A stretch of 64,000 nucleotides of DNA from CAYNRA01 sp046293395 (GCA_046293395.1 JBKBOU010000001.1:806001-870000); one strand, 5' to 3'. Counted from the first letter of the stretch, positions 33,667 to 42,831 are shown. The notes: a model not told the origin generated them from the sequence alone. Numbers and translations: made by a program.

Positions 33667-34683
33667 ATGAATATTCTTGTCACCGGAGGTGCCGGATTTA
33701 TTGGTTCACACACTGTTGTAGAACTTTTTTTAGCTGGACATACTCCCATTATTTTGGATAATTTTAGTAATTCTACCCCCGCAATGATTCAGGGGATTGA
33801 GTCGATTATTCAACAAAAAGTAGCTTTTTACGAAGGTAATTTCGCGGATCAATCGTTGCTTCAAACCATCCTCGAAAAAGAAAATATTGAAGGAGTTATT
33901 CACTTCGCAGCGTTCAAAGCGGTAGGCGAATCTGTAAAGAAACCATTGAAATACTACAAAAATAATGTGTCTGGAACGGTTGATTTACTGGAAGTTCTGC
34001 TCGAAAAAGGCATTCAAAATGTAGTATTTTCATCTTCTTGTACAGTATATGGCGAACCAGATATAATACCTGTTACAGAGGAAACGCCAAGAAAACCTGC
34101 CACCTCTCCTTACGGAAATACGAAAACCATGTGCGAAGATATTCTGCGCGACATAGTGGTAGCGGGCGAACCCATGAAAATCATCTCATTGAGGTATTTC
34201 AACCCTGTTGGCGCACACCCAACAGCCGTAATTGGTGAACTTCCCAATGGCGTACCTAGTAATTTAGTTCCTTTCATCACCCAAACAGCAGCTGGAATTA
34301 GAGAAAAACTAACGGTTTTTGGAAATACCTACCAAACACCAGACGGCTCAAACATTCGAGATTTCATACATGTCGTTGACCTTGCCAAAGCCCACGTCGC
34401 TGCTTTGTCTTATCTAGCTACACAAAAAGCACCTTTATACGACATATTTAATATCGGAACTGGTCAAGGAAACAGTGTACTGGAATTAATTACGGTATTC
34501 CAAAAAGTAAATAACTTGTCACTCGCCTACGAAATCGGTGAAGCACGCGCTGGTGACGTTGAGAAAATCTATGGAAATGTAGATAAAGCTGCCCGCATTT
34601 TGGGCTGGAAAACTGAAAAATCGCTGGAAGATAGTCTCCGTGACGCCTGGTCTTGGCAAAAAGCACTTGCCCACTCATCTTAA
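33667..34683 (+). CDS. galE: UDP-glucose 4-epimerase
   Basis: Interconverts UDP-glucose and UDP-galactose (possibly the N-acetyl forms). It is an extended SDR with TGGAGFIGSHT at residues 6-16, the SSSCTVYG active-site segment and YGNTK as the catalytic Tyr/Lys pair. The frame is open 54 nt further upstream, but the ATG at 33667 places the Rossmann motif at the normal distance from the N-terminus and gives 338 aa, the family length. A -7 box sits 25 nt upstream. It heads a three-gene nucleotide sugar cluster, 24 nt before rfbB. Confidence 0.94.
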   Translation: MNILVTGGAGFIGSHTVVELFLAGHTPIILDNFSNSTPAMIQGIESIIQQKVAFYEGNFADQSLLQTILEKENIEGVIHFAAFKAVGESVKKPLKYYKNNVSGTVDLLEVLLEKGIQNVVFSSSCTVYGEPDIIPVTEETPRKPATSPYGNTKTMCEDILRDIVVAGEPMKIISLRYFNPVGAHPTAVIGELPNGVPSNLVPFITQTAAGIREKLTVFGNTYQTPDGSNIRDFIHVVDLAKAHVAALSYLATQKAPLYDIFNIGTGQGNSVLELITVFQKVNNLSLAYEIGEARAGDVEKIYGNVDKAARILGWKTEKSLEDSLRDAWSWQKALAHSS

Positions 34684-34707
34684 AATTAACTTACTTTTTT
34701 AATTATA

Positions 34708-35763
34708 ATGAAAAAAACGATTATCATTACAGGCGGAGCAGGTTTTATAGGCTCACATGTAGTTCGCCTTTTCACTCAAAAATACCCTGATTATCAAATA
34801 GTTAACGTAGATAATCTCACGTATGCTGGAAATTTAGAAAATATCAAAGACATAGAAAACGAATCCAATTATGTTTTTGAAAAAGGGGATATTGTAGATG
34901 CATCCTTTGTAGAAGGACTTTTTCAAAAGTATTCTGTGGATGGTGTCATTCATTTAGCCGCAGAATCTCATGTGGACAGATCCATCACAGACCCTTTGGC
35001 TTTTGTGATGACAAACGTGATTGGTACTGTAAACTTACTTCAGGCAGCTAAAAATGCTTGGAAAAACGACTTTAAAGACAAACTTTTCTATCATGTCTCT
35101 ACCGACGAAGTTTACGGCGAGCTCCATGACCCAACTACTTTCTTTACGGAAGAGACAAGTTATGACCCGCGCTCACCTTACTCTGCATCAAAAGCGAGTT
35201 CAGACCATTTTGTTCGTGCCTATCACACAACTTATGGCCTTCCGATTGTCATTTCAAATTGTTCAAATAACTACGGGCCCAACCATTTTCCTGAGAAATT
35301 AATTCCGTTGATGATTCATAACATCAAGAACAACAAGCCTTTACCTGTTTATGGCAAAGGAGAAAACGTTCGAGATTGGCTATTTGTCAAAGACCACGCG
35401 CGCGCAATTGATGTTATTTATCACGAAGGACAATGCGGTGGAACCTACAATATTGGGGGTAATAACGAATGGAAAAACATTGATTTAGTCCATCTTTTAT
35501 GTCAAATAATGGATGAAAAACTAGAAAGAGAACCCGGAACCTCTGCCCAATTAATTACGTACGTGACGGATAGAGCCGGACATGACCTCCGTTATGCAAT
35601 TGATGCCACAAAACTAATGACAGAACTCGGCTGGAAACCATCGGTTACGTTTGAAGAAGGACTTGCACAAACAGTTGACTGGTACTTGTCGAACTGGGCA
35701 TGGATTGAAAACGTAACAAGTGGCGATTACCAAAGTTATTACCAAAAAATGTATCAACAATGA
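34708..35763 (+). CDS. rfbB: dTDP-glucose 4,6-dehydratase
   Basis: Converts dTDP-glucose to dTDP-4-keto-6-deoxyglucose, the second step to dTDP-rhamnose and other deoxysugars. It has TGGAGFIGSHV near the N-terminus, HLAAESHVDRSI, STDEVYGEL with the acidic catalytic pair, and YSASK. The 351-aa length is standard. Its stop overlaps the rfbA start as ATGA, so the two are translationally coupled. rfbC and rfbD, needed to finish rhamnose, are not in the window. Confidence 0.96.
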   Translation: MKKTIIITGGAGFIGSHVVRLFTQKYPDYQIVNVDNLTYAGNLENIKDIENESNYVFEKGDIVDASFVEGLFQKYSVDGVIHLAAESHVDRSITDPLAFVMTNVIGTVNLLQAAKNAWKNDFKDKLFYHVSTDEVYGELHDPTTFFTEETSYDPRSPYSASKASSDHFVRAYHTTYGLPIVISNCSNNYGPNHFPEKLIPLMIHNIKNNKPLPVYGKGENVRDWLFVKDHARAIDVIYHEGQCGGTYNIGGNNEWKNIDLVHLLCQIMDEKLEREPGTSAQLITYVTDRAGHDLRYAIDATKLMTELGWKPSVTFEEGLAQTVDWYLSNWAWIENVTSGDYQSYYQKMYQQ

Positions 35764-36620
35764 AAGGAATCATTTTAGCAGGAGGTAGTGGAACGCGCCT
35801 CCATCCGCTTACATTAGCGGTAAGTAAGCAGCTTATGCCCGTTTATGACAAACCTATGATTTATTACCCGTTATCTATTTTGATGTTGGCGGGAATCCAT
35901 GAAATTTTAATAATTTCAACTCCACATGACCTTCCTCACTTTAAAAAATTGTTGGGAGATGGGTCGCAAATTGGTTGTACATTCAGTTATGCAGAACAAC
36001 CAAGCCCAGACGGTCTGGCGCAAGCTTTCCTTATTGGAGAATCTTTTATTGGAGACGACAGCGTGGCTTTGGTTTTAGGAGATAATATTTTTTATGGTAG
36101 CGGACTTAGCAAATTACTGCAATCGTGTGCCAATCCAACCGGAGGTATCGTGTTTGCTTATCCTGTTCATGACCCAGAAAGATATGGTGTTGTAGAGTTT
36201 GATGCAGATTTCAACGCGTTATCTGTAGAAGAAAAGCCTACGGAACCTAAATCAAATTATGCAATTCCTGGCTTATACTTCTATGATAATCAAGTAGTTG
36301 AGATAGCTAAAAGTATTCAACCATCTCCTCGAGGAGAACTCGAAATTACAGACATCAATCGGGTGTATTTAGAAAAAGGAGAACTAAAAGTTGGTGTAAT
36401 GAACCGAGGAACTGCTTGGTTGGATACGGGAACATTCACCTCTTTGATGCAAGCGGGTCAGTTTGTTCAAGTAATTGAAGAACGCCAAGGATTGAAGGTT
36501 GGCTGCATCGAAGAAGTAGCGTACCGAATGGGTTATATTACAAAAGAACAATTAATCGAAATTGCTCGCCCGTTGGTAAAAAGTGGTTATGGCCAATATT
36601 TATTGAATCTTGTCAAATAA
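35760..36620 (+). CDS. rfbA: Glucose-1-phosphate thymidylyltransferase
   Basis: Makes dTDP-glucose from dTTP and glucose-1-phosphate. The nucleotidyltransferase signature GGSGTRLHPLT starts at residue 8, followed by SKQLMPVYDKPMIYYPL, the LGDNIFYG metal-binding block and EEKPTEPKSNYA. 286 aa is the standard size. It ends the galE-rfbB-rfbA cluster and is followed within 10 nt by a 26-bp perfect inverted repeat. Confidence 0.96.
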   Translation: MKGIILAGGSGTRLHPLTLAVSKQLMPVYDKPMIYYPLSILMLAGIHEILIISTPHDLPHFKKLLGDGSQIGCTFSYAEQPSPDGLAQAFLIGESFIGDDSVALVLGDNIFYGSGLSKLLQSCANPTGGIVFAYPVHDPERYGVVEFDADFNALSVEEKPTEPKSNYAIPGLYFYDNQVVEIAKSIQPSPRGELEITDINRVYLEKGELKVGVMNRGTAWLDTGTFTSLMQAGQFVQVIEERQGLKVGCIEEVAYRMGYITKEQLIEIARPLVKSGYGQYLLNLVK

Positions 36621-36628
36621 ATGACACC

Positions 36629-36686
36629 ATCTCTAAATCAAAACGCCTCTTTTCGTGCATGAAAAGAGGCGTTTTGATTTAGAGAT
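36629..36686. terminator. 26-bp perfect inverted repeat between convergent genes
   Basis: Arms at 36629-36654 and 36661-36686 are perfectly complementary over 26 bp with a 6-nt loop. It lies between rfbA and the DoxX-like gene, and the right arm contains the last bases of the minus-strand gene including its stop codon. It probably acts as a terminator in both directions, although there is no separate T run. Confidence 0.7.
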
Positions 36687-37023
36687 ACGAATACAACCAC
36701 CAAATGAATACAAATTGAAGTGGTAGTCTCCCCCAACGAATCCAAGCGGGTATTTTAGCAAATTTCTTATCTCGTGCCATGTATAAGTTTGCTGGAAAAA
36801 CAGCTACGAGCAAAGCAATTAAACCCCAAATGGAAAAGTTTTTGGCAAACGGAAAAAGTAGTCCGAAGCCACCAAGAAGCTCAAAAAGTCCGCTCAGATA
36901 TACCAATAACATCGGATTTGGAAAACTGGGTGGAACGATTTTCAAGAAAAACTTCGGCTGAAGAAAGTGCATAATACCAGTAAAACAAAAGATAGTTGCT
37001 GGAATCCAAAGAGAAAAATTCAT
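36679..37023 (-). CDS. DoxX-like membrane protein
   Basis: Small integral membrane protein of 114 aa with four hydrophobic segments, LQPKFFLKIVPP near the start, and the YLSGLFELLGGFGLL block typical of the DoxX/SURF4-like family. The function of these proteins is not well known. The start at 37023 is the natural one because the family motif begins within the first 25 residues. Its first 143 nt overlap the 3' end of the VanZ-like gene in another frame. Its stop codon lies inside a long hairpin. Confidence 0.8.
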   Translation of the reverse strand: MNFSLWIPATIFCFTGIMHFLQPKFFLKIVPPSFPNPMLLVYLSGLFELLGGFGLLFPFAKNFSIWGLIALLVAVFPANLYMARDKKFAKIPAWIRWGRLPLQFVFIWWLYSYL

Positions 37024-37414
37024 ACGTACGCATGGATGAAGTGATGATCAACTTATAAGGTAGTGCTAGAGCAAGAAGTAACTGATTGAAGCCAAAACGG
37101 AACAATAAGCCCAACGATGCGCCGATGAAATTAACGAACATATCTTCAAAATCAAAACTTCTCGTTGGTAAAAGTCCTTGCAAAGATTCAATGAGAATGC
37201 TGATAATTAAAACATACCACAGCGTATTACGAAAGGAAATCCCTTTGGAGGTTAAGAAAAGGGAAATAGATAGGAAAAAAAAGAAATGAGCTTCTTTGTC
37301 ACTAATAAAAATAAAGGAGGCAAGCTGACCGACGCCCGGTAACAAAAAAACAAGAAGCGTAGCCAAAGCCCAGCCCAAAAGACGATACTGTCTTATAAAA
37401 TTGTTTATAGTCAT
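36881..37414 (-). CDS. VanZ-like membrane protein with an unusual C-terminal extension
   Basis: Integral membrane protein. Residues 1-125 have the VanZ-like pattern: SDKEAHFFFFLSISLFL near residue 38, ESLQGLLPTRSFDFEDMFVNF near 76, then GASLGLLF. The VanZ core would normally end near residue 125. The remaining 50 residues, translated from the region shared with the DoxX-like gene, look unlike a conserved domain. Either the natural stop was lost by a frameshift or the two genes really overlap by 143 nt. Role unknown; VanZ itself gives low-level teicoplanin resistance, but most relatives have no known drug phenotype. Confidence 0.7.
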   Translation of the reverse strand: MTINNFIRQYRLLGWALATLLVFLLPGVGQLASFIFISDKEAHFFFFLSISLFLTSKGISFRNTLWYVLIISILIESLQGLLPTRSFDFEDMFVNFIGASLGLLFRFGFNQLLLALALPYKLIITSSMRTYEFFSLDSSNYLLFYWYYALSSAEVFLENRSTQFSKSDVIGISERTF

Positions 37415-37530
37415 AATCTTGTGTGAATAGTGGTACTTGTAAAATAAAAGTTTTATTCTACAAAATCCAAATAATCGCTAGAAAAAACGATTTTATCGCA
37501 ATAATTACACAAATTGACTACATTCGTCAA

Positions 37531-38223
37531 TTAATTAGACACCAATTTAAAGCCCACACCGTGTATGTTTTCAATTTTAACTTGTGGGTCAAGGGATAAC
37601 ATTTTACGTAGCCGAGTAATAAACACATCTAAACTTCTACCCAAAAAATAGTCATCTCTACCCCAAATTTGTATCAAAATATCTTCTCTTTTCGCGACAT
37701 TATTTACCTTTTTGGTCAAAAAATGAAGTAATTCCGCCTCGCGTGCAGTAAGCTGATTGTTTTTTAGCGGATGAAGTAACTTTTGGTCTTTAGGCAAAAA
37801 AAGAAAGCTGCCTATTTTCAATTGTGTACTTCCATTTTTGGATACCTCTTCAATTAGAATTGATTTTCGTTTGATAAAAATTTTCATTTTGAGTAGAAGT
37901 TCATCCATATTGAAAGGTTTTGCAATGTAGTCATCCGCTCCGATGGATAACCCGGCAATCCGGTCTTCTTGCTGATTTCTGGCTGTCAAGAAAATAATCG
38001 GAACGGCTGCATTGACATTTCTTATTTTTTCAGCCAACGTAAATCCATCCAAATGAGGGAGCATGACATCTAGGAGACAAATATCAAATGAATTTCCTTG
38101 AAAAACCTCCCAAGCCTCTTTTCCGTCCGCGCAATGACGAACGTTATACCCATCCATTTCTAAATTATCCTTGATAACAAAACTTAGATTTGGGTCATCT
38201 TCAACATATAATATTTTGTGCAT
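37531..38223 (-). CDS. OmpR/PhoB family response regulator
   Basis: DNA-binding response regulator of 230 aa. The receiver domain (1-120) has the acidic pair ED (residues 8-9), the phosphorylation site D52 in CLLDVMLP and the lysine in IAKPF. The winged-helix effector domain (130-230) ends with the GVGFKL hairpin. It starts 12 nt after the histidine kinase gene and works with it. Signals and targets are not predictable from sequence. Such kinase-regulator pairs are common in Bacteroidetes. Confidence 0.95.
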   Translation of the reverse strand: MHKILYVEDDPNLSFVIKDNLEMDGYNVRHCADGKEAWEVFQGNSFDICLLDVMLPHLDGFTLAEKIRNVNAAVPIIFLTARNQQEDRIAGLSIGADDYIAKPFNMDELLLKMKIFIKRKSILIEEVSKNGSTQLKIGSFLFLPKDQKLLHPLKNNQLTAREAELLHFLTKKVNNVAKREDILIQIWGRDDYFLGRSLDVFITRLRKMLSLDPQVKIENIHGVGFKLVSN

Positions 38224-38235
38224 GATTTTACAACA

Positions 38236-39561
38236 TTAGGATTGACTAATTTCAAATGTAAACACTGTCCCCTTGCCCACTTCGCTTTGCACCATAATTT
38301 GCCAATTATGTGCCTTAGCTACGGACTTTACATAATTCAAACCCAAACCAAAACCCTTGACATTGTGTACATTTCCGGTTGGAACCCTATAGAAACGTTC
38401 GAAAATATGAGGAAGGTACTCTGCTTCAATACCTATTCCATTATCCCGAACAGAAAACTGCAAACTACGCCCCAACTGCTTTGTTTCAATCGTAATTTGA
38501 CAATTTCCGTTGGCATATTTCACTGAATTATCGATGAGATTCCGAATCATATTCATAAAATGTGCTTTATCCATATAGATATTTGTATGAACAGCATGAA
38601 GTTCAAAGCGAATATCTGTTGTATTTTCCGTTAATAATGTAGTAAATACCTCCTGAATAACGGCATGAATGTCGTATTGGCTGATATGTAGCTGAAGTTC
38701 TCCTTTTCCGGTTCGTGCTGTGGTCAAAAGTGTTTCGACTTGTAGTTTCAAACGTTGATTTTCTTGCCGAATAATATCCACGTACTTGAATAAACGCTCA
38801 GGTTGCTCTAAGATTTTAGGTAAGCGAAGAACGTCTGTCGCAATATGAATCGTAGAAATAGGTGTTTGGAATTCATGTGTCATGTTGTTAATAAAGTCCC
38901 GCTGTATTTCGCTCAACCTTCGTTGTTTTAAGACAACAAACATGGCATAGACAAAAAAGAGAATAACCACGAACGTAATCAAAGAAGAGTAAATCCAAAA
39001 ATCAAGAGAGCCGACCAAATAGGTATTTTTAGTAGGAAAACGGACGCCAAAGTAGTTCAGAAATTTATCCGTTTTGGGTAAATTAGAAGAACTTACTTTC
39101 GATTTCCGTTCTGCGGAAGCAGCAATATACGCGCCATACACAATGGCGTCTGTATCACAATCGTAAATACCAAACTCAAAATCTGTGCGAATGTCATTTT
39201 TTGAGAATTCTTCTTGCAGTAGATATGCGAGAAGCTTTTCGTCTAGTGGGATTCGGATATTTACAACATAATAATTGGATGACAGCTGGCTCACCGGATT
39301 TTCTATCACGGCCAACTTATGTGAAGTGGCAATTTGATTTGCAACATTGCGCAACGCAATCATCACCGTTTGGCGAAACTGTTTCTCCTCCAAATCAAAA
39401 GCCTTTTTAACCCAATAAATTTGGACACTGATGATTCCAATCAGGGAAAAAACCCCTAGAATTAAAAAATATTGTATAGACTTGCGGCTCAAGGTTTTAT
39501 TTTGTTTTGGGTAAATGAATGTCTCGGTAAGTCGTACAAAAAACTCATCAGAGAAAAGCAC
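38236..39561 (-). CDS. Sensor histidine kinase
   Basis: Membrane histidine kinase paired with the response regulator. Two membrane segments (about 31-50 and 190-210) flank a sensor region of about 140 aa. The HisKA domain has H229 in NNMTHEFQTPIS, and the HATPase domain has the NSVKYANG N-box, DNGIGI, and GFGLGLNYV. The frame starts with GTG at 39561; a TTG at 39492, giving a protein that begins SRKSIQYFLILGVF, is a more natural start for this type. The output would be 418 aa in that case. No good -7 box was found. Confidence 0.92.
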   Translation of the reverse strand: MLFSDEFFVRLTETFIYPKQNKTLSRKSIQYFLILGVFSLIGIISVQIYWVKKAFDLEEKQFRQTVMIALRNVANQIATSHKLAVIENPVSQLSSNYYVVNIRIPLDEKLLAYLLQEEFSKNDIRTDFEFGIYDCDTDAIVYGAYIAASAERKSKVSSSNLPKTDKFLNYFGVRFPTKNTYLVGSLDFWIYSSLITFVVILFFVYAMFVVLKQRRLSEIQRDFINNMTHEFQTPISTIHIATDVLRLPKILEQPERLFKYVDIIRQENQRLKLQVETLLTTARTGKGELQLHISQYDIHAVIQEVFTTLLTENTTDIRFELHAVHTNIYMDKAHFMNMIRNLIDNSVKYANGNCQITIETKQLGRSLQFSVRDNGIGIEAEYLPHIFERFYRVPTGNVHNVKGFGLGLNYVKSVAKAHNWQIMVQSEVGKGTVFTFEISQS

Positions 39562-39740
39562 GTATAAAAGTATCTATATTTTCTAAAAAAATCATAAAAA
39601 ATGGGTTAAAAACCAATTTTCCGTTCACAAATGGATTTTTTTGAGTTAGAATGTAACGATATCCCAAAAAGAAATCTATTTTTACCGACTGTTTTTCAAT
39701 ACAAACAGCAATACCCTTTATTAACCCTTTTACAAAAACT

Positions 39741-41360
39741 ATGCAACAACTTGCTACCTTAGATTACCTGGTATTTCTCGTTTACTTTGTTGTAGTAGCT
39801 GGCTACGGCTACTGGATTTTTCAAAAAAAGAAAGTAGCGGAAGCATCTACAAAAGACTTTTTTCTTGCTGAAGGCTCCCTCACTTGGTGGGCAATTGGTG
39901 CCTCCCTCATTGCTTCCAATATTTCCGCCGAACAATTTATTGGCATGTCTGGCAATGGATTTTCCATGGGATTAGCTATCTCGACGTATGAATGGATGGC
40001 AGCTGCAACATTGATTGTCGTTGCCGTTTTTTTTATGCCTATTTACCTGAAAAACAAGATTTTCACGATGCCCCAATTCCTAAGCCAACGGTACAACAAG
40101 AGTGTCAGCTTGATTATGGCGATTTTCTGGCTAGGGCTTTATATTCTTGTCAATCTTACTTCCATTCTTTACCTCGGTGCGCTGGCAGTCTCAGGTATAT
40201 CCGGGATTGATTTTTGGGTTTGTATGTGGGGGCTTGCCATTTTTGCTATCGTCATCACCATCGGGGGAATGAAAGTGATTGGTTATACGGATGTTATCCA
40301 AGTTTTTTTCTTAATTATCGGTGGACTTGCCACTACCTACCTCGCCCTAAACCTCGTCGCTACGGATGGTGGAATGGAAGGACTGACAGCGGGCTTCAAA
40401 TTAATGACAGAAAACCATGACGACCATTTTCACATGATTTTCAAAAAGGGAGACACTTTCTACTCTCAACTTCCTGGTTTAACAGTACTAATTGGTGGCA
40501 TGTGGATTGTCAATTTGAACTATTGGGGCTGTAACCAATACATTACGCAACGTGCGTTGGGCGCCGATATCAAAACGGCACGCAATGGTATTCTATTTGC
40601 CGCTTCCCTTAAATTATTGATGCCAATTATCGTTGTTCTTCCCGGTATTGCCGCGTATTCTTTGTATCAAAGAGGGATGTTTCAGGAGGAAATGCTTGGT
40701 CAAGATGGTTTAATTGCTCCTGATAAAGCGTATCCCGTTCTTCTCAGCTTATTACCCGTTGGTTTAAAAGGGCTCTCGTTTGCTGCATTGACTGCTGCCG
40801 TTGTCGCATCGTTGGCAGGAAAAGCAAACAGTATTTCAACGATTTTTACGTTGGATATTTTCAAAAATTACATTGGCAAAGATAAATCTGAAAAGGAGTT
40901 GGTATTTATTGGTAGAATCGCCATTATGGTTGCGATGGTGCTGGCTATTATTGTCGCGCCCTACATGGGAATCGATAAAAAAGGGGGCTTCCAATTCATT
41001 CAAGAAATGACTGGACTTGTCTCTCCAGGTGTCTTTGCAGCGTTTATCATGGGATTTTTCTGGAAAAGAACCAATTCTGCGGGCGCTTTATTTGCCATCG
41101 TCGGAGGCTTTCTGCTTGCCTTAGCCATGCACAATAATGTCCTCCCTTTTGCAGACTGGACAACCGTACCTTTCCTTGATAGAATGGGAATTGTATTTGC
41201 TATTTGTGTGGCGGTTATGGTTTTTTTAGGATACGTCTTGAAGGAAGAAAACAAAGGGCTAGCCATTGATGTATCCATGTTTAAAGTACACCAAACGTTT
41301 GGCATTGGCGCAACGATTGTTCTCAGTATCATCGCATTCTTATACTATTATTTCTGGTAA
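39741..41360 (+). CDS. Sodium/sugar symporter (vSGLT-like, SSS family)
   Basis: Sodium-coupled sugar transporter of 539 aa with about 14 hydrophobic segments. By eye it is very close to Vibrio parahaemolyticus vSGLT: SNISAEQFIGMSGNG, STYEWM (the sugar-binding Glu), the WVNLNYWGCNQY-like block with the gate Tyr, and FIQEMTGLVSPG with the sugar-binding Gln are kept. Galactose or glucose is the likely substrate, inferred from vSGLT. galE upstream would fit galactose use, but lies 5 kb away. It is followed after 2 nt by a small NAD(P)-binding gene. Confidence 0.92.
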   Translation: MQQLATLDYLVFLVYFVVVAGYGYWIFQKKKVAEASTKDFFLAEGSLTWWAIGASLIASNISAEQFIGMSGNGFSMGLAISTYEWMAAATLIVVAVFFMPIYLKNKIFTMPQFLSQRYNKSVSLIMAIFWLGLYILVNLTSILYLGALAVSGISGIDFWVCMWGLAIFAIVITIGGMKVIGYTDVIQVFFLIIGGLATTYLALNLVATDGGMEGLTAGFKLMTENHDDHFHMIFKKGDTFYSQLPGLTVLIGGMWIVNLNYWGCNQYITQRALGADIKTARNGILFAASLKLLMPIIVVLPGIAAYSLYQRGMFQEEMLGQDGLIAPDKAYPVLLSLLPVGLKGLSFAALTAAVVASLAGKANSISTIFTLDIFKNYIGKDKSEKELVFIGRIAIMVAMVLAIIVAPYMGIDKKGGFQFIQEMTGLVSPGVFAAFIMGFFWKRTNSAGALFAIVGGFLLALAMHNNVLPFADWTTVPFLDRMGIVFAICVAVMVFLGYVLKEENKGLAIDVSMFKVHQTFGIGATIVLSIIAFLYYYFW

Positions 41361-41362
41361 TT

Positions 41363-42001
41363 ATGGAAGCACTTGTCATTGGCGCAACCGGACTAGTCGG
41401 AAAAGCCCTTACACAACAATTAATCGCCTCAGACGACTATTCGTCTGTGCGTGTGCTTGTCCGGAGAAAAACATTCGCGCCACACCCGAAACTGCATGAG
41501 GTCATCGTGGATTTCGATTCGCTTGCAGACTGTCTCTGCCTCGCCAATCATGTCTTTTGTACGATCGGTACGACCATCAAAAATGCGGGTTCAAAAGAAG
41601 CTTTCAGGAAAGTAGATTTTGATTATCCGTTGTCTTTGGCAAAAAAGTGTGCGCAAGGTGGGAGTAAAGTCTTTTGTTTGGTAACTTCTATGGGTGCAGA
41701 TATGAACTCACTCTTTTTTTACAGCCAAGTAAAAGGAGAAATTGAGCGCGAGATTAGTCAACTACCTATCCCACAAATTGGCTTTTTTAGACCTTCTATG
41801 CTTGTCGGAAATAGAGAAGAACACCGATTTGGAGAAGCAATTGGGCAACGTGTGATGGAAGTATTTGATTTTTTAATTCCAAGTAAATACAAGGCTATAG
41901 CTGTTGAAAAGGTAGCCGCTTCCATGATTCAATTTGCTAAAAAAGAGCAGAATGGAGTGACAATCATCGAGTCGGATGCAATACAAGAGATAGATATCTA
42001 G
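41363..42001 (+). CDS. NAD(P)-binding SDR-like protein (HTATIP2 type)
   Basis: Protein of 212 aa with an N-terminal Rossmann motif (VIGATGLVGKAL, residues 5-16), CTIGTT, and a YSQVK segment in the place of the catalytic Tyr/Lys. The pattern is that of the HTATIP2/YbjT-like atypical SDR group, annotated as oxidoreductase or NAD(P)H-binding. Its substrate is unknown. It starts 2 nt after the sugar symporter gene and ends 1 nt from the stop of the convergent alpha/beta hydrolase gene. Confidence 0.84.
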   Translation: MEALVIGATGLVGKALTQQLIASDDYSSVRVLVRRKTFAPHPKLHEVIVDFDSLADCLCLANHVFCTIGTTIKNAGSKEAFRKVDFDYPLSLAKKCAQGGSKVFCLVTSMGADMNSLFFYSQVKGEIEREISQLPIPQIGFFRPSMLVGNREEHRFGEAIGQRVMEVFDFLIPSKYKAIAVEKVAASMIQFAKKEQNGVTIIESDAIQEIDI

Positions 42002-42002
42002 G

Positions 42003-42788
42003 TCAATTCGATTCGTGACTTTCGAGAAACTGAAGAGCCTGGCGATTGAACTCGTCAGGCTTTTCTACATTAACGACATGTCCACACGCTGGAATAATAT
42101 GTAGCTGCGAAGAAAGATGATTTTTTACAAGTTGCTGAATAGACGGGAGAAACATATAGTCCTCTTCGCCCATGATGTAGAGAGTCGGCACACCGGAATC
42201 TTTTATACGAAACAAGCTTAGAAGCGGGTTAACTTCGGAAACGAGAGTAAACCAACGCTTAAACTCACGTTGATAGAGTTTTTTTGCTTCATTAATGAAT
42301 AAATTTCGGGACTCTTTGTGTTTTTTTCGGGGCATAATCACAAATGCCAATAGCTTATAGAGCAATAAGTACGGCACAACAGATTGCAAAATTGCACCTA
42401 AACGCATCAAGATTTGTCCTCGGATATTTAACTTCATGACAGCCCCACCAAGAACCATTTTCAAAGTTCTTTCCGGAAAACGTTCAGTAATTTCTCGAAT
42501 GATAATCGTTCCCAAGGAAATTCCTACAAAATGTGTTTGCTTGATTTGAAGATGATTTAACACCTCCATCACGTCATCTCCAATTTTATCAAAGGTGTAT
42601 CTTTTCAGATTTTCATAATCAATTTTTTTGGAGCGTCCATGTCCGCGTAAATCAACCAATAATACATTGAATGACTTCTTGAAGTCCTTTATTTGACGAA
42701 ACCAAATGGAACTACTCCCACCAGCTCCATGAATAAATGTAACCCATGGGCTTGTTTCGGACAAGATATACGTGGAATAATGCAACAT
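42003..42788 (-). CDS. Alpha/beta hydrolase
   Basis: Soluble alpha/beta-fold hydrolase of 261 aa. The oxyanion HG motif is FIHGAGGSSSIW, the DLRGHGRS segment follows, the nucleophile elbow is GISLG, the acid is in MGEEDYMF, and the histidine is in ACGHVVNVEKP. A frame 6 nt longer begins with TTG; the ATG at 42788 is preferred. It is the last of three minus-strand genes (threonine aldolase, outer membrane-like protein, this one), 43 nt after the middle one. Its substrate cannot be named. Confidence 0.88.
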   Translation of the reverse strand: MLHYSTYILSETSPWVTFIHGAGGSSSIWFRQIKDFKKSFNVLLVDLRGHGRSKKIDYENLKRYTFDKIGDDVMEVLNHLQIKQTHFVGISLGTIIIREITERFPERTLKMVLGGAVMKLNIRGQILMRLGAILQSVVPYLLLYKLLAFVIMPRKKHKESRNLFINEAKKLYQREFKRWFTLVSEVNPLLSLFRIKDSGVPTLYIMGEEDYMFLPSIQQLVKNHLSSQLHIIPACGHVVNVEKPDEFNRQALQFLESHESN

Positions 42789-42831
42789 ACTCAAATAACG
42801 GGACTTACGTGGAAAAGTTCAGCCAATATAC

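Noticed and set aside
36881..37414. Reading the VanZ-like gene as a pseudogene
   Set aside because: The frame is intact over the whole VanZ core; only the end is unusual, so it is kept as a CDS with a note.
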